Source: Daucus carota subsp. sativus (lineage: Eukaryota > Streptophyta > Magnoliopsida > Apiales > Apiaceae). From it: a DNA stretch of 64,000 nucleotides. The translations under genes were made by a program, and so were the position numbers. Each line of letters starts with the position of its first letter. The stretch's first letter is position 1. The stretch spans positions 31,980,527 through 32,044,526 of the forward strand of contig NC_030384.2 in NCBI RefSeq assembly GCF_001625215.2. The letters are read 5' to 3'. This document shows positions 1-10,805 of this stretch, one piece after another. A model generated the notes under the pieces. It ran no database searches. It had not been told where the DNA came from and saw only the letters and a list, made by a program, of their open reading frames with translations.

Positions 1-1027
1 TGCCTCCATATCAAAATAGTAGTCCACTTTTAAAATTATGCATATTTAGAAAATTTAAAATTAATTGGAAAATTACATTCGTCCATTCGTATCTGTATTT
101 ATTGCTTGATAGTAGTATGTGGAATATAGTTAATCTTGGGAATTATAACTAAAGCGTAATTTTGGAAACTTGTTTAAAAACTGCATTGAAAAGTATAACT
201 AGACAGCTAATTTGAAGCACAAACGCACGCACATTTAATGGACTGCTATTTTGAAATGGAAGGGGTGTGTATGCTTTCTTTTCCACGAAGGTTGAGCATA
301 TCTCGTCTTTCATATATAATACATTTTTTATTTCCACCTAGGTCTTGTTTGTTTTGTCAACTTTACAGTTGCTTAGGGATATGAACTTCCGTTTAATTAA
401 GTTACAACTGTAGGTGCCAGGGTAATTGAAGTGTTTGTGTTTGGTTCATAACCTTTAACTGGAAGTTACATGGTTAATTTTGACAAGTAGTTAATGTTTA
501 TATATGTCAGGAGTTACTTGATTCTTGATATGTTGTAGTGCTATTTTTGGAGTTTTCCGTTTATATAAACAAAGAAAACAAGAACAGAGCAAGAGATATG
601 GAAATACTTCCATTTCATATCATAATTGCATAAACTGAAATGTACACATAAGTTGCCAACTATAAGCAACAAAAATAAAGTGAAAGTAAATGACAGTGAA
701 TGACTTATCTACCCTTACTAATTCCAAACTCTACTACTTGGTCATTGTTCCTGACAACAATATATAAGATACCTCTGAAATGCTGACAATGGGGACATTG
801 AGAACTGAGTACCATTTCTGTAGTAACTAAAAAGACCTTGGAACTTGGACCTTGTTGAATTTGAAATTCAATGCTCTTATCTAGCACATATCTAAGATGT
901 AGTTCTCTTATATATATATAGCTGTTCAACTCTCTCGGAAGGGGCTTATATGTCATATGTTGCTGTGCTGTATTATTTATCATGTTATGTCGGAAGCTTA
1001 ATTTTATATTCCATTTACTACAAACAG
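1..1027. other. Upstream/intronic DNA of the helicase gene; no exon recognised
   Basis: No coding exon is visible here. The helicase exon at 1028 starts just before motif III (SAT), so the exons for the Q motif, motif I and DEAD box must lie before base 1, and most of this stretch is probably one intron. About 339-560 contains a degenerate copy of the small repeat seen intact at 5697-6056: both share the TTGTTTGTTTTGTCAA start and the AACTGGAAGTTACAT / AACTAGAAGTTACAT block. Confidence 0.5.
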
Positions 1028-2371
1028 GTTCTCCTGTTTTCTGCAACCTTTAATGATGCAGTGAAAGACTTTGCAACAAGGATTGTAACACAAATCTCTG
1101 TGAATGAGTACAATCAGTTGTTTGTAAAAAAAGAAGAGCTCTCCTTGGATTCTTTGAAGCAGTATAAAGTGTATTGTCCTGATGAACGTTCCAAAATTAT
1201 GGTTATAAAAGACAAAATTCTTGAGATGGGCCAGAAGGTGGGCCAGACGATTATATTTGTCAAAACAAGAAATAGCGCTAGCATGTTGCATAAATCACTA
1301 GTAGAATATGGTTATGAAGTGACGACTATTCAAGGTGCTCTTAAGCAGGAAGATAGGGATAAAATAGTTAAGGAATTTAAGGAGGGGTTGACTCAAGTTC
1401 TGATCTCAACTGATCTTCTAGCTCGTGGCTTTGACCAAGCACAGGTCCTCCCTCCCTCACTGTATATATAAATGTATGTGTGTATGTATTTTCATGCTTC
1501 GAACTTATTGTGCGGCATGGACTCATTCCAATAGGTCAATTTGGTGGTAAATTATGATCTTCCATTGAAATATGACACACGTGGAGAGCCAGATTATGAA
1601 GTCTACTTGCATCGGATTGGGAGAGCAGGGCGGTTTGGTCGCAAAGGTAAGTTACCTATGTTATCTAAATGTTTACTGTATTTTTGTAACCAATGGTCGG
1701 TGGATATTTTGAGAGTCATTATCTATGACCATTGAGACGTGCCCTCTTTTTTGTAAAGCCATTCACATCTGAATGGCAGTTATGATTATTGGGTCATGAT
1801 TCTAGAGACAGATTTATTTTGAATAGATTTTTCCAACCGCTTCTTGTCAAAGGTCTTCCTTGTCTAAAATTGGTCATTAGAATCTAAAGTGATGCATTGT
1901 AAAGGTTCCATAATTTATTGTTACTATTATTAGTAATACTAAAATGCAATTCTTGCTTTATTTGGCAGGAGCTGTATTCAACTTGTTATGCGGTGATAGA
2001 GATGATATGTTGATGACCAAGATTGAAAACCACTTTAACCATCAAGTCACAGAGGTATTCATAGAGCTACATTTGAACGAGTTTTGGTTTTTATCAGAAT
2101 GGTGTTTATTCCCATCGTTACTTTTTGGGTTCCACAAATTGACCAGAACAAACTTCCAGGTTTTAAGTATTGAAGCCTTTGTCAAATTTTCTTCCAACTT
2201 GAAAATAAGCCAGTTGTAATCTAAATTACACAAGTTGCTTTAGAGAAAATAATGTTCATGACATCAGTAAAGAAAATAAGGTTCTTGACTTCTTTTTACT
2301 CGGTGCAGGTTGCCTCATGGGAAAGTGATAAAGATTTTGAGGATGCTTTGAAGAAGGCTGGTTTAATGTAA
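1028..2371 (+). CDS. LOS4: DEAD-box ATP-dependent RNA helicase, DBP5/LOS4 (RH38) type, 3' exons only
   Basis: This is the C-terminal part of a DBP5-type helicase, which in this family remodels mRNPs during mRNA export at the nuclear pore. Visible exons are 1028-1444, 1535-1646, 1969-2054 and 2309-2371 (TAA), all with GT-AG junctions and consistent phases. Motifs in order are SAT (motif III) in [19 protein letters not shown] (IV), [12 protein letters not shown] (V) and [13 protein letters not shown] (VI). The ending [17 protein letters not shown] is typical of the LOS4 group. The N-terminal RecA domain is missing because the window begins inside the gene, so intactness cannot be judged. The subfamily call rests on the C-terminal tail and the [14 protein letters not shown] insert, which fit DBP5 better than eIF4A. 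Confidence 0.9.
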
Positions 2372-2826
2372 AGATATTGCTATGATTTCCATGCATACTG
2401 AGTGTAGATCTGCATTCTACGGTTCACTGAGAAGATGTTATCTATAGTGATAATAGGCTATTTGGTCAGAACTTTTCGGTTGCTTGTGTACATTTAAACT
2501 TATGACGTTGTTGAGAGTTTTGGTTTTGATTTTTGGTTGAGTTAATTTAAAAAGTTCTTGCATCAAGCACATTGGAGGATGAACGGATGTATGCCGTTGG
2601 GAGCTCAACCAGTTTTCACTGGGCACCGGGCGCAATCAGTTAAATGATCCGTCTGACTAGGCCAGCTGGTTGCTGGAAGGGTCGAGCTTATGCTTACCCA
2701 GAGGAAAACAGTAGTGTACAACACTATATGCACAGGCCATAAATCATTTTGCCAAGTATTCCAATCTGATTGATATTTGTAGAATGGTGTATTCTGATTT
2801 ATTTTTGGTATTTCGTTGAGCTCCAG

Positions 2827-3542
2827 CAGAGCCGTGCCTGAGATTTTATGTGCCCTGTATAAAATTTTAGACGGGTGCCCTATAATTAAAATAAAATAAA
2901 ATAATAAAGTAAATAAAATACAAAAATTAACTAAATATCTTCTTTTATAATATAATTTAAATATATCGAAAATCAAGAGATAAATTACAAGTACATAATT
3001 AATAAGATGTAATCATTATAAACAAAAAAACAATGACATAAATCTAATTTATGTGTAAACCTATTTAAATTTTATATAAATATATAATTTAATCAATGTA
3101 ATTTTATAAGTTAATATTTTTCATTTAATATGTAAACATTGCATGTAGTTATAAAATAAAATAAATTAATCACCTAAGAATCGAATTACTAAAAAAGTGA
3201 TAAAATGTAGAAGTTGTCTACAAAACCCTAGTGTTCACGGTTGTATTATATTTTAATAAAATAAGTAAGACTAGTAGTCTATATTAAATTATTATGATTA
3301 ATTTTAATCTTTAAGATCAATATAACATGTTTTAAGTTTACTTATAATTGTAATTGATAATTAGTTAGCGTGTATTATTTTTTAAACTTTATTCTATCTG
3401 CATTTTTCTTTTTTGAAATAAAATTATAATTACTTTTTTTCAAAGACTATATATTATGTGTATAAGGCACTAAAAAATGTGCCCCTCAAAATTTTGGGCC
3501 CTGTTCCGTTGAACACTTGGAACACCCTCGAGCACGGCTCTG
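2827..3542. mobile_element. hAT-type non-autonomous transposon (about 716 bp)
   Basis: The ends are perfect 11-bp inverted repeats (CAGAGCCGTGC at 2827; GCACGGCTCTG ending at 3542). They are flanked by an identical 8-bp duplication AGCTCCAG at 2819-2826 and 3543-3550. An 8-bp target duplication with CAGAG termini is the hAT signature. The interior is AT-rich with no open frame for a transposase, so it depends on an enzyme encoded elsewhere. It lies in or just past the helicase 3' UTR. Confidence 0.9.
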
Positions 3543-3550
3543 AGCTCCAG

Positions 3551-5404
3551 AAATGTTGTGGTGCCCTAGCCCTCGTCTTTTCTTCAGTATGAAATCTGTG
3601 GTCAGAGTGGTGATAGACTCGCATAATTCACATTGTACTTGTAGCCTCGTGTTAAAAAGTAATATAGTCTCGTTCTAGTTTCTGATATTAATTCTTTAAC
3701 TTTCCTTTATATCTAAAAGCAAAGAATATATTTAAGCTGGTAAAAACCAGATATTGTTACAATGGAGGTAGCAACTAGCAAGTAGTACATATTTCCCTTT
3801 GGTTTCACATTTTTTTCCTTTCGTAGTTTCGACTTTGGTGGAAAGATGATGAGTTATCGTAAATTATGTCTTGGTAAAGAATATCAATAGTACTAACGTA
3901 CTGATTTAAGTTTGTCACATCATCGATAATTACAGACGTAGGACAACACTTAACGGGATCAAGGGATCATGTAACCATCCATATGAGTATCTTAAATAAA
4001 GCACATCTTAGTAATTAAGCACGCATGTTCCATGTTTTCTCAAACCATGCTTCTTCTTTTCCTTTACTTTTTCCTTTTTAGGACTCAAACCAGTTTTTTA
4101 CATCTTTGTTAATGACACAACGTTAGGCGCCAGGACCGGGTACTTTCCCTCGGTAAAGATCAAATCAATCAGAGAAAGGGAAAGATATACATGTTTCTTA
4201 AATGATATTATTGAGCATCGACCATAATAAAATTTATATATCTAGACTCTAGAGGTGTTGCAGAAACATTATATATTTAAAATGAAAATGGAAAGTTAGA
4301 TAATTTATGATACTAAGAAAAAACACTAATGCGTGGCAAAGGAATTAATATAATTTTACATGTAGATAATGTAGCTCTAAATTTAAGTGCCAAAATAATT
4401 ATGTAAATAATGTAAAAGCTCTAAATTTAACCTTTTACAATTTGAAAGTGGAGTTGAGTAAACTTTAAAGAAGTCATATTTACAAGAAAAAAGAAAGATA
4501 AAAAGTAGTTGTATGATGTATTAAGACTTAAATATAAAATGCCTGTATAACAAAATTTTAATATAAGTCTATCTTTCAAAATATTACATTATTTTATTTG
4601 ATTTGCTTAAAACTAAAACACGAAAATATCTTTCTCTAGTTTACAAATATATCACATACAAGTTTCTTATAAAATCAACATTAGTTTCCAGCCTTCAAAG
4701 ACAATTCTCTAAGATTATTCAGTCAAACTTAGAGATTAACAGAATACGTTGTTTTGTTTTTTTACAGAAACGTGCTTGTTTTTCATTAAATCGAATCCAA
4801 AATTTGGAGTGACCTTCGTTCACGTCGACGCGTTACATAGAATAAGTGACTCTGTTAACATAATAGTAACTGTGGGGCCATTTGGGTTAGCCTAAAAAAG
4901 TGACTTATTGCTTAAATTGTAGAATTGGATTAGAAGTGAGAAGCAAATAAGTTAATAAAGTGTTTGGAATAGAATAGAAGCTCTGAGAGAAAAGTTAGCA
5001 TTCTCAACTTCTTAAAAGTGTTTCTACTTATTTACACAAACAGATAATAAAAAGCAAAAGCAGAAGCAGCTCCTCCTTCTGCTAACCAAAACACTATATT
5101 GCAAACTTATGAATTAGAGCCGATCTTTGGGTAAGACGATCAAAACGAATACTTTGGACACCATTATCTCAGGAGCAACAAAATATTTATACATATGTAG
5201 TATATAAAGATAAATTTATGTATATTTACATGTTTTTGAATTGATTGTCTTGTTGATCTTAAAATTTTATTTAATTATATCATTATATTGATTCGAATGT
5301 ATGTAAAAATTTCCATTGCAATCTTGAAAAATAAGGGTGCCATTTTTAGAATCATTTAGGGCACCCAAATGTTTAGAGCTGGCTTTGATATGAACAAACT
5401 GGAC
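3551..5404. other. AT-rich intergenic DNA, no gene seen
   Basis: No coding region can be supported; the 69-codon ORF at 4603-4812 has no recognisable domain and AT-driven composition. About 4873-5094 begins GGGGCCATTTGGGTTAGC and ends GCTAACCAAAACACTA, which may be a decayed PIF-like MITE, but the match is too weak to fix its borders. Confidence 0.5.
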
Positions 5405-5407
5405 TAA

Positions 5408-6084
5408 GAGCATCTCCAACGGCGTTGTGCATAATCGTAGGTTAAATTGGATCTGTAAGACATTATATAAACTTTGTTGAATCTGTGAGACATTATACTT
5501 TGATGATATTGGCCATATTGATTAACTATAATTTAAAAATAGTATGTTATTAATATTTAAACTGTTATAAATAGAATATATCAGTTTAATATGATAATAA
5601 ATGATGTAATCTTCTTAAAAAAAGAGTTTGATATGGTTGGAGTGTCATTTTTTTTCAAGTGATTAATTATAATTTTTGTTTTGGATAAGCCAACTAAGCC
5701 TCGTTTGTTTTGTCAATTTTATGATTACACAGGAACTTAAACCTCCTTGTAATTAAGTTATAACTATAAGGTAAGGTAATTTAAATACGTGTGTTTGTTT
5801 CATTGCTATGTAACTAGAAGTTACATAGATAATTTTGGCAAATATTTAATGTTTTTATATTGGATAGGTATGTAACCTGTGGTGACTATGATAAAACTTG
5901 GTAATTAAGTTTCAATATTTTGTATTAACTGTAAAAACCTTGGAACTAGAAGTTCCTTTGCTCAATTTTAAATTCAGCAGACCAAACACTATAACTCAAA
6001 TTAGATCCAAGGAATTTCAAATTACATTGTTGGGTTACATCGAAACAAATGAGGCCTAAGAGTTTCTCATGATTGGAGATGCTC
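5408..6084. mobile_element. Tourist/PIF-like MITE (GAGCATCTCCAA family), interrupted
   Basis: Terminal repeats are GAGCATCTCCAAC at 5408 and TTGGAGATGCTC ending at 6084. The left half matches the complete copies at 47142-47535 and 47539-47932, including the paired ACATTATATAAA / GACATTATA blocks. Full copies are 394 bp; this one is 677 bp because a second element (5697-6056) has inserted near its right end. The left flank is TAA and the right flank TAG, so one base of the target duplication has probably mutated. Confidence 0.8.
5697..6056. mobile_element. Small MITE nested inside another MITE
   Basis: Inverted ends GCCTCGTTTGTTT (left) and AAACAAATGAGGC (right) differ at one position. CTAA flanks both sides, consistent with a short target duplication. 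It sits inside the GAGCATCTCCAA element at 5408-6084, so it is the younger insertion. A diverged relative is at about 339-560. It has no coding capacity. Confidence 0.75.
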
Positions 6085-6339
6085 TAGCACACCGTAAAAG
6101 TACCTTATCATCACAATCTTCTATAATAGTGTGGAAATACACACAACCGAACCTCTTTAATCGCATCCACAACCAGCTTTGTATCCATCTCAAAAATGTA
6201 ATTTCTAAAAGCTAATTTCTTTACAATTTTGCATATTTTATATATCTATTAAGTAATGCCAATTTTAAAAAAAAACAAATACTTCCTCTGTCCCTCTCAT
6301 TTTTTATCGCTTTTAAAAATTGATTGATACTCATTTTAA

Positions 6340-6565
6340 GACGCATATGTTAAGTGACCGATTCTCAAACTCAAGGTGTTAGAATAATCAAGAGTGGATC
6401 ATGTGCGCCCATCTTTCGGGCGTAATATTGCCTTCTTGTCTTAAAAAATTATGTGAATATTGGGGGTCACAGAAGTCGAACTCGAGTCTACCGCGAACCT
6501 AAGCTCTGATATCATGTTAAGTGACCGATTCTCCTAAAACTCAAGAAGGTGTTAGGAGGAGGGCT
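6340..6565. repeat. Short direct-repeat-bounded retroelement-like sequence (SINE or TRIM relic)
   Basis: The phrase TGTTAAGTGACCGATTCTC occurs at about 6347 and again at about 6513, each followed by an ACTCAAG...GGTGTTAG tail. Between them are a GTCGAACTCGAGTC block resembling a tRNA B-box/T-arm and an AAGCTCTGATATCATG phrase. Paired short terminal repeats could mean a TRIM; the tRNA-like box could mean a SINE. I cannot separate the two. Confidence 0.4.
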
Positions 6566-6632
6566 TACCAGGATCATATTTAACAACATATAAAATATAG
6601 TTTAATAACTTATTTGTAAATATTATTTAAGG

Positions 6633-7497
6633 TAATTGCATATCGCACCCCCTAACTATCGTTCAAAAACGATATTGTACCCATACTTTGAGAAACTCAA
6701 CTTGCACCCCCTATCTTTACATTTCAAGAACGATACGCACCCCTCTCCGTTAAATTCCGTTAAAATACTCCCTCCGTCTCAATTTACATGTCCTTTTTGC
6801 TTTTCGAGGGGTCAAAATTCACCTTTTTGACACTGTCCAAAAAATCCCCGATTTAATTGATTAATCCCCGATTAATCCCCTGCAAGGTCGTCCACCGATT
6901 CGATCTTTGAAATCCGATTAATCCTTATATATATCTTAATCGAAGTATATATGATAAATTATTAAAATTAAAATATTGTATTACTTAAATATGAATAATT
7001 ATAGAGTTTATGAATATAACAAATATAATAGTTACTAAATAGCTAATATAATAATAACTAAATATTTTAATATTAAAATAAATCCGATTTTCACTCCAAT
7101 TAATCCTTCTGATTAATCTCCGATTTCCGATTAATCCCTGAATCGGTATCTCAGCCGATTAGGTCCGATTCCCGATTTCTGTAACAATGCTTTTTGATGA
7201 TATTTAAAAAAAATATCATCAAAAAGGTAAATCTAGTCTATTTTAATATTTAACTTTCTATTTTCTAAAATAATAAATAAATATTTTCTAATATTTGGTC
7301 AAAAATTAGTCAATTTGACTTCTTGAAAAGCAAAAGGGACATGTAAATTGAGACGTAGGGGGTATTTTAACGGAATTTAACGGAGGGAGGTGTGTATCAT
7401 TTTTGAAATGTAAAGGTAGGGGGTGCGAGTTGAGTTTCTCAAAGTATGAGTACAATATCATATTTGAACGATAATTAGAGGGTGCGATATGCAATTA
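6633..7497. mobile_element. Long-terminal-inverted-repeat (foldback/MULE-like) MITE
   Basis: The first about 200 bp (from TAATTGCATATCGCACCC) and the last about 190 bp (ending GGGTGCGATATGCAATTA) are inverted copies. Because of this, similar 60-residue spurious peptides can be read from opposite strands at the two ends. Between the arms is a CGATTAATCC-rich block (about 6840-7190) that also occurs at about 12480-12645 and looks like a separate insertion. No clear target duplication is seen. Confidence 0.75.
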
Positions 7498-7641
7498 ATT
7501 CATATTATTTTTGTATAAAAGTTTAAACATAAACTTCTATTTAAGAGAAACCAAAATAATTCATTTAATTATATTTTATGAGAGTACTAAAAATCCAAAA
7601 TACGTGGGGAGTTCCCGTACATCCTCCAATATAAATAAATA

Positions 7642-7944
7642 CTCCCTCCGTCCCACCAGATTCTTTACAGTTTCCTTTTTGGGATGTCCCATCCAATTCT
7701 TTACATTTCAAAACTTACCAAAAATAGTAAATGGGTCCCACCACTTCCCAACTTTTCCTTCCCTTTCACACTACTTTTACTCCCTTTTCACACTACTTTT
7801 ACTCCACTATCTCTCTTTTATACATTAAAAATTGATGGGTCCCGCCACTTCATCCACTTTTCTTTCTCTTTTCCACTACTTTATACATATTTCTTAACCT
7901 CCGTGCCCAAACCAAACGTAAAGAATTGGCTGGGACGGAGGGAG
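7642..7944. mobile_element. Stowaway MITE
   Basis: The ends are CTCCCTCCGTCCCA and TGGGACGGAGGGAG, extended by ATTCTTTAC / GTAAAGAAT. TA dinucleotides flank both sides (7640-7641, 7945-7946). TA target sites with CTCCCTCCGT ends define Stowaway (Tc1/mariner-type) MITEs. It is 303 bp and non-coding. Confidence 0.92.
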
Positions 7945-8535
7945 TAATTGAGGGAGACCGGAAAAGTAAAATAAGGGACATGTACCTTCCATTGTTTTCA
8001 CTCTGTGAACAACTTGTTTCCATCCTTTGTTTTTTGAGTGACAAGTTTGTAGGGGTGAGCAGCAGAGAATTAAGATCCCTGAGACCACCTGAACAACCAG
8101 GACACAAACATTTTACTGGTTGGTCACTTTCCTCTGTGGAAATTTTATTTTCTTAACTGGGCCCAGCTGATATCTCCACGAGTATTATAATTCGGCCAAA
8201 ACGTACTACGGTACTAGCAACCTTTTTTTACAGAGTTATAATTGTGATTGTGCATAGAGAGGCAGATAGCATGCTAAAAATTACTCCCCACGTAGCAACC
8301 TTTTCGCTGTGCATTGAAACATAAAGAGTTAAATTCGTACTTAACCAGTAGTAAGCCAACTAGTTGCTGCTGTTACAACTCGCACACATACAATAACAAG
8401 CTTAAATCATTTAGACCAGTATAAATAACAAAACTCCAAATTTTTTTATATAATATGTTTATATATATAAGAGATAAATATTAATTTTAGTTTTACTATA
8501 ATATTTTTTAGGACCCCCCAAATTGTACTTTTCTT

Positions 8536-8590
8536 TGAAATGCTGTAACCCACCAATGTAGTATATACGAAACTTTCTGATGCCGGCAGC
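8536..8590 (-). pseudogene. Possible relic of an NCS1 nucleobase transporter exon
   Basis: Read on the minus strand, this stretch gives SESFVYTTLVGYS. The intact transporter gene at 15469-17160 contains [13 protein letters not shown]. Twelve of 13 residues agree, yet about two thirds of the codons differ at synonymous positions. This looks like an old coding sequence that diverged under protein-level constraint, not a recent copy. No NCS1 similarity is visible on either side. It could be a fragment of a dead paralogue or one exon carried by a transposon. Confidence is limited because the match is so short. Confidence 0.4.
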
Positions 8591-9139
8591 TTTACATGGG
8601 TTTCCACATATACCCACACAAACACACCTGTACATACACTACAATTATCTTCTGCCATTTTAATAGTAAATTATTGAGTTGTAAAAAATTAGGTCGTAAC
8701 CAAGGTGTAGCTCACCATTATCTTGATAACATTATTAACGTAGGATAATACTTGAAAACCTAAGTGTATAATAATCGAATCATTAGACTATGATTCACGT
8801 GTTTGCACGCTATTACGTGAGTTTGTGGGTTTAACCAGTGCGCACCCAAAAAGTAGCGGCCGCGGGTTCCCATGTTAAGAAGAGAAAAAAAATCGTATTA
8901 TTAAGCCGACTATATTTCATAAATTTCCGACATGACATGCTGCCTAAAATTCGTGACCACTGTAAACTTCATCAGACATGTCACCAACTGTTCTTGTACT
9001 TTCCGAAAATCTCAAGGGCGATACCGTCCTTTTGCATAAGTTCTGTCCCGGTTATATCGTCCTAGGAAATAAATCCCGTATATATTTTACCAAAAATGTT
9101 TCGAGGAAAATTTAAAGACAATGCACTAATCAGACGACG

Positions 9140-9163
9140 CCACGTGGGAAAAAGCTGACGTGG
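9140..9163. promoter_or_regulatory. Two ACGT-core (G-box/ABRE-like) elements upstream of PLATZ
   Basis: CCACGTGG (palindromic G-box) at 9140-9147 and TGACGTGG at 9156-9163 lie 16 bp apart, centre to centre, about 460 bp upstream of the proposed start codon. Paired ACGT cores are typical bZIP/ABF binding sites, so ABA or stress regulation is possible. This is inferred from sequence only. Confidence 0.45.
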
Positions 9164-9625
9164 AGAAATCTCGTGACTTCGAGGGAAGGGTAGCCTAGTG
9201 GCCGACCTTTGTGTGATGGGTTAGCAAACAGACGCAAAGAAGATCCAATAGTGAATAGTACGAAGCGTTAACGAGCTGGCTTAGAAAAGAAAGTGAGTAA
9301 CGTAAGCGCCAAACCCGTCACTCCAATCCAACGGCTGAAAGTAATTGACACAACCCACCAACTTTTAATCACAGCCGTAGAAAATAGGAAAATTTTTCAG
9401 GACTATGAGAAGACTTTTTGTCACATTGCCTAGGCGTTGTTATGTTGTTGAATTCTAAGTTGTGGGTTGTTTTTGTATACACACAACTCTCTCTCTTTCT
9501 CTCTCTCTCTTCTGCAAAAATTTCTGAAAATTCTCTGAGCAGAATTTTTATTATCTTTGTGCCCCCATCAGGGCAAGAATCCAAGATTTATCCATCACAT
9601 TGCTGCAGTCCCCACTCAACTGTTA

Positions 9626-10805
9626 ATGGTAAGGCTTATAAATATGGATATTTGTGTGTAGAGTGATGTATAATGTAGGTATTGAAATTTTATGGCGTTG
9701 AAGCGCAGGATATAATGCAGCAACTGGTTCCACCGTGGCTAGAACAATTGCTCAACGCATCTTTCTTCCGGGTTTGTCGCACTCATGAAGATGCCGCGAG
9801 GAGTGAATGTAACATGTTTTGTCTTGATTGCGGCGGTGATGCATTCTGCTTCTATTGCCGCTCTTCCCGGCACAAAGATCATCAGGTCATCCAGGTTCGT
9901 ATCTTTTTTCCTAATTGATTACACACGCACACCGGGAGTCGAAGTCCTGAACTCTCGGAAGGGGTACTAGAACTCAACCACCGCACCAACACCTGTGGTT
10001 GTAGTGAATTATGGATGTAAATGGACAATGTGGATTATGGCAGATAAGAAGGTCGTCGTATCATGATGTGGTGAGGGTATCGGAGGTTCAACGAGAGATT
10101 GATATAAGCGGAGTACAGACCTATGTGATAAACAGTGCAAGAGTGATGTTCTTGAATGAAAGGCCTCAGCCCAAATCTGCAGGAGGGAAAGGAGTTTCTC
10201 ATCTGTGTGAAATCTGTGGCAGGAGCCTCTTGGACCCTTTTCGATTCTGTTCACTTGGCTGTAAGGTTAGCATTTCCCTTTCCTTGCTCTCTTTTCGATC
10301 TTATGGTCCTAAACTCATCAAGACCCACTCTCGTAATCCATCGCAATCTCTCCTTAATTACGTGTTTATCGCCTTCATTAACATCACTTTCACATAATGC
10401 CATTTGGTTAAATCATCATCATTTCACCTCTTTACTGTGTTTTGACAAATGCAGAATGTGTGTTTAATTATTGGGTGTAAAGTTATGGTGATGATTATGA
10501 TGATAGTATTCTTATGGCATTTTGTTTGATGAATGACTTAGCTTGTAGGTATAAAGAGAAACGGAAATGCTAGCTTTAGCTTAGAGTCAAAGAATGAGGT
10601 AGCAGTAAGAGGTGATCAAGGGATATCAAACAGGAGAGTAGTCATGAATTTAACATCACCGTCATCATCATCAAGAGACCATCAAATTCAACAAGGATCG
10701 GATGAATTGCGTCAAGGCTCGGAACAAGGCACATTTGCTCACATGTCCACCCCTCCTGGTAGGAGAAGAAAAGGCATTCCTCATAGAGCTCCTTTTGGCT
10801 CTTGA
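9626..10805 (+). CDS. PLATZ-family zinc-binding transcription factor
   Basis: This encodes a plant AT-rich sequence- and zinc-binding protein, a class of nuclear DNA-binding repressors. Exons are 9626-9628 (ATG alone), 9709-9894, 10044-10265 and 10542-10805 (TGA), giving about 224 residues, a usual length for the family. The first zinc cluster reads C-x2-H in [12 protein letters not shown], then CLDC, CFYC and HKDH. The second is CEIC...FCSLGC. The acceptor at 10541 is chosen because it restores LVGIKRNG after LGCK; the AG at 10546-10547 would give an immediate stop. If the ATG-only first exon is wrong, an in-frame ATG at 9715 would shorten the protein by three residues. The C-terminus is basic ([15 protein letters not shown]) and could serve as a nuclear localisation signal. 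Confidence 0.88.

Larger units (their letters stand above)
7947..9605. other. Intergenic/promoter region upstream of the PLATZ gene
   Basis: No intact gene is seen. The stretch includes the possible NCS1 relic described separately (minus strand near 8536-8590), ACGT-core elements at 9140-9163, and a CT-rich tract at about 9488-9511. The CT tract probably lies in the 5' UTR of the PLATZ gene. Confidence 0.5.

Noticed and set aside
5105-5400. Possible hAT element between TAGAGCCGATCTT and AGAGCTGGCTTTGA
   Set aside because: The inverted match is weak and no 8-bp duplication flanks it.
6636-6830. 64-codon ORF with a look-alike on the other strand at 7306-7494
   Set aside because: The two peptides are the inverted arms of one long-TIR element, not a conserved small-protein pair.
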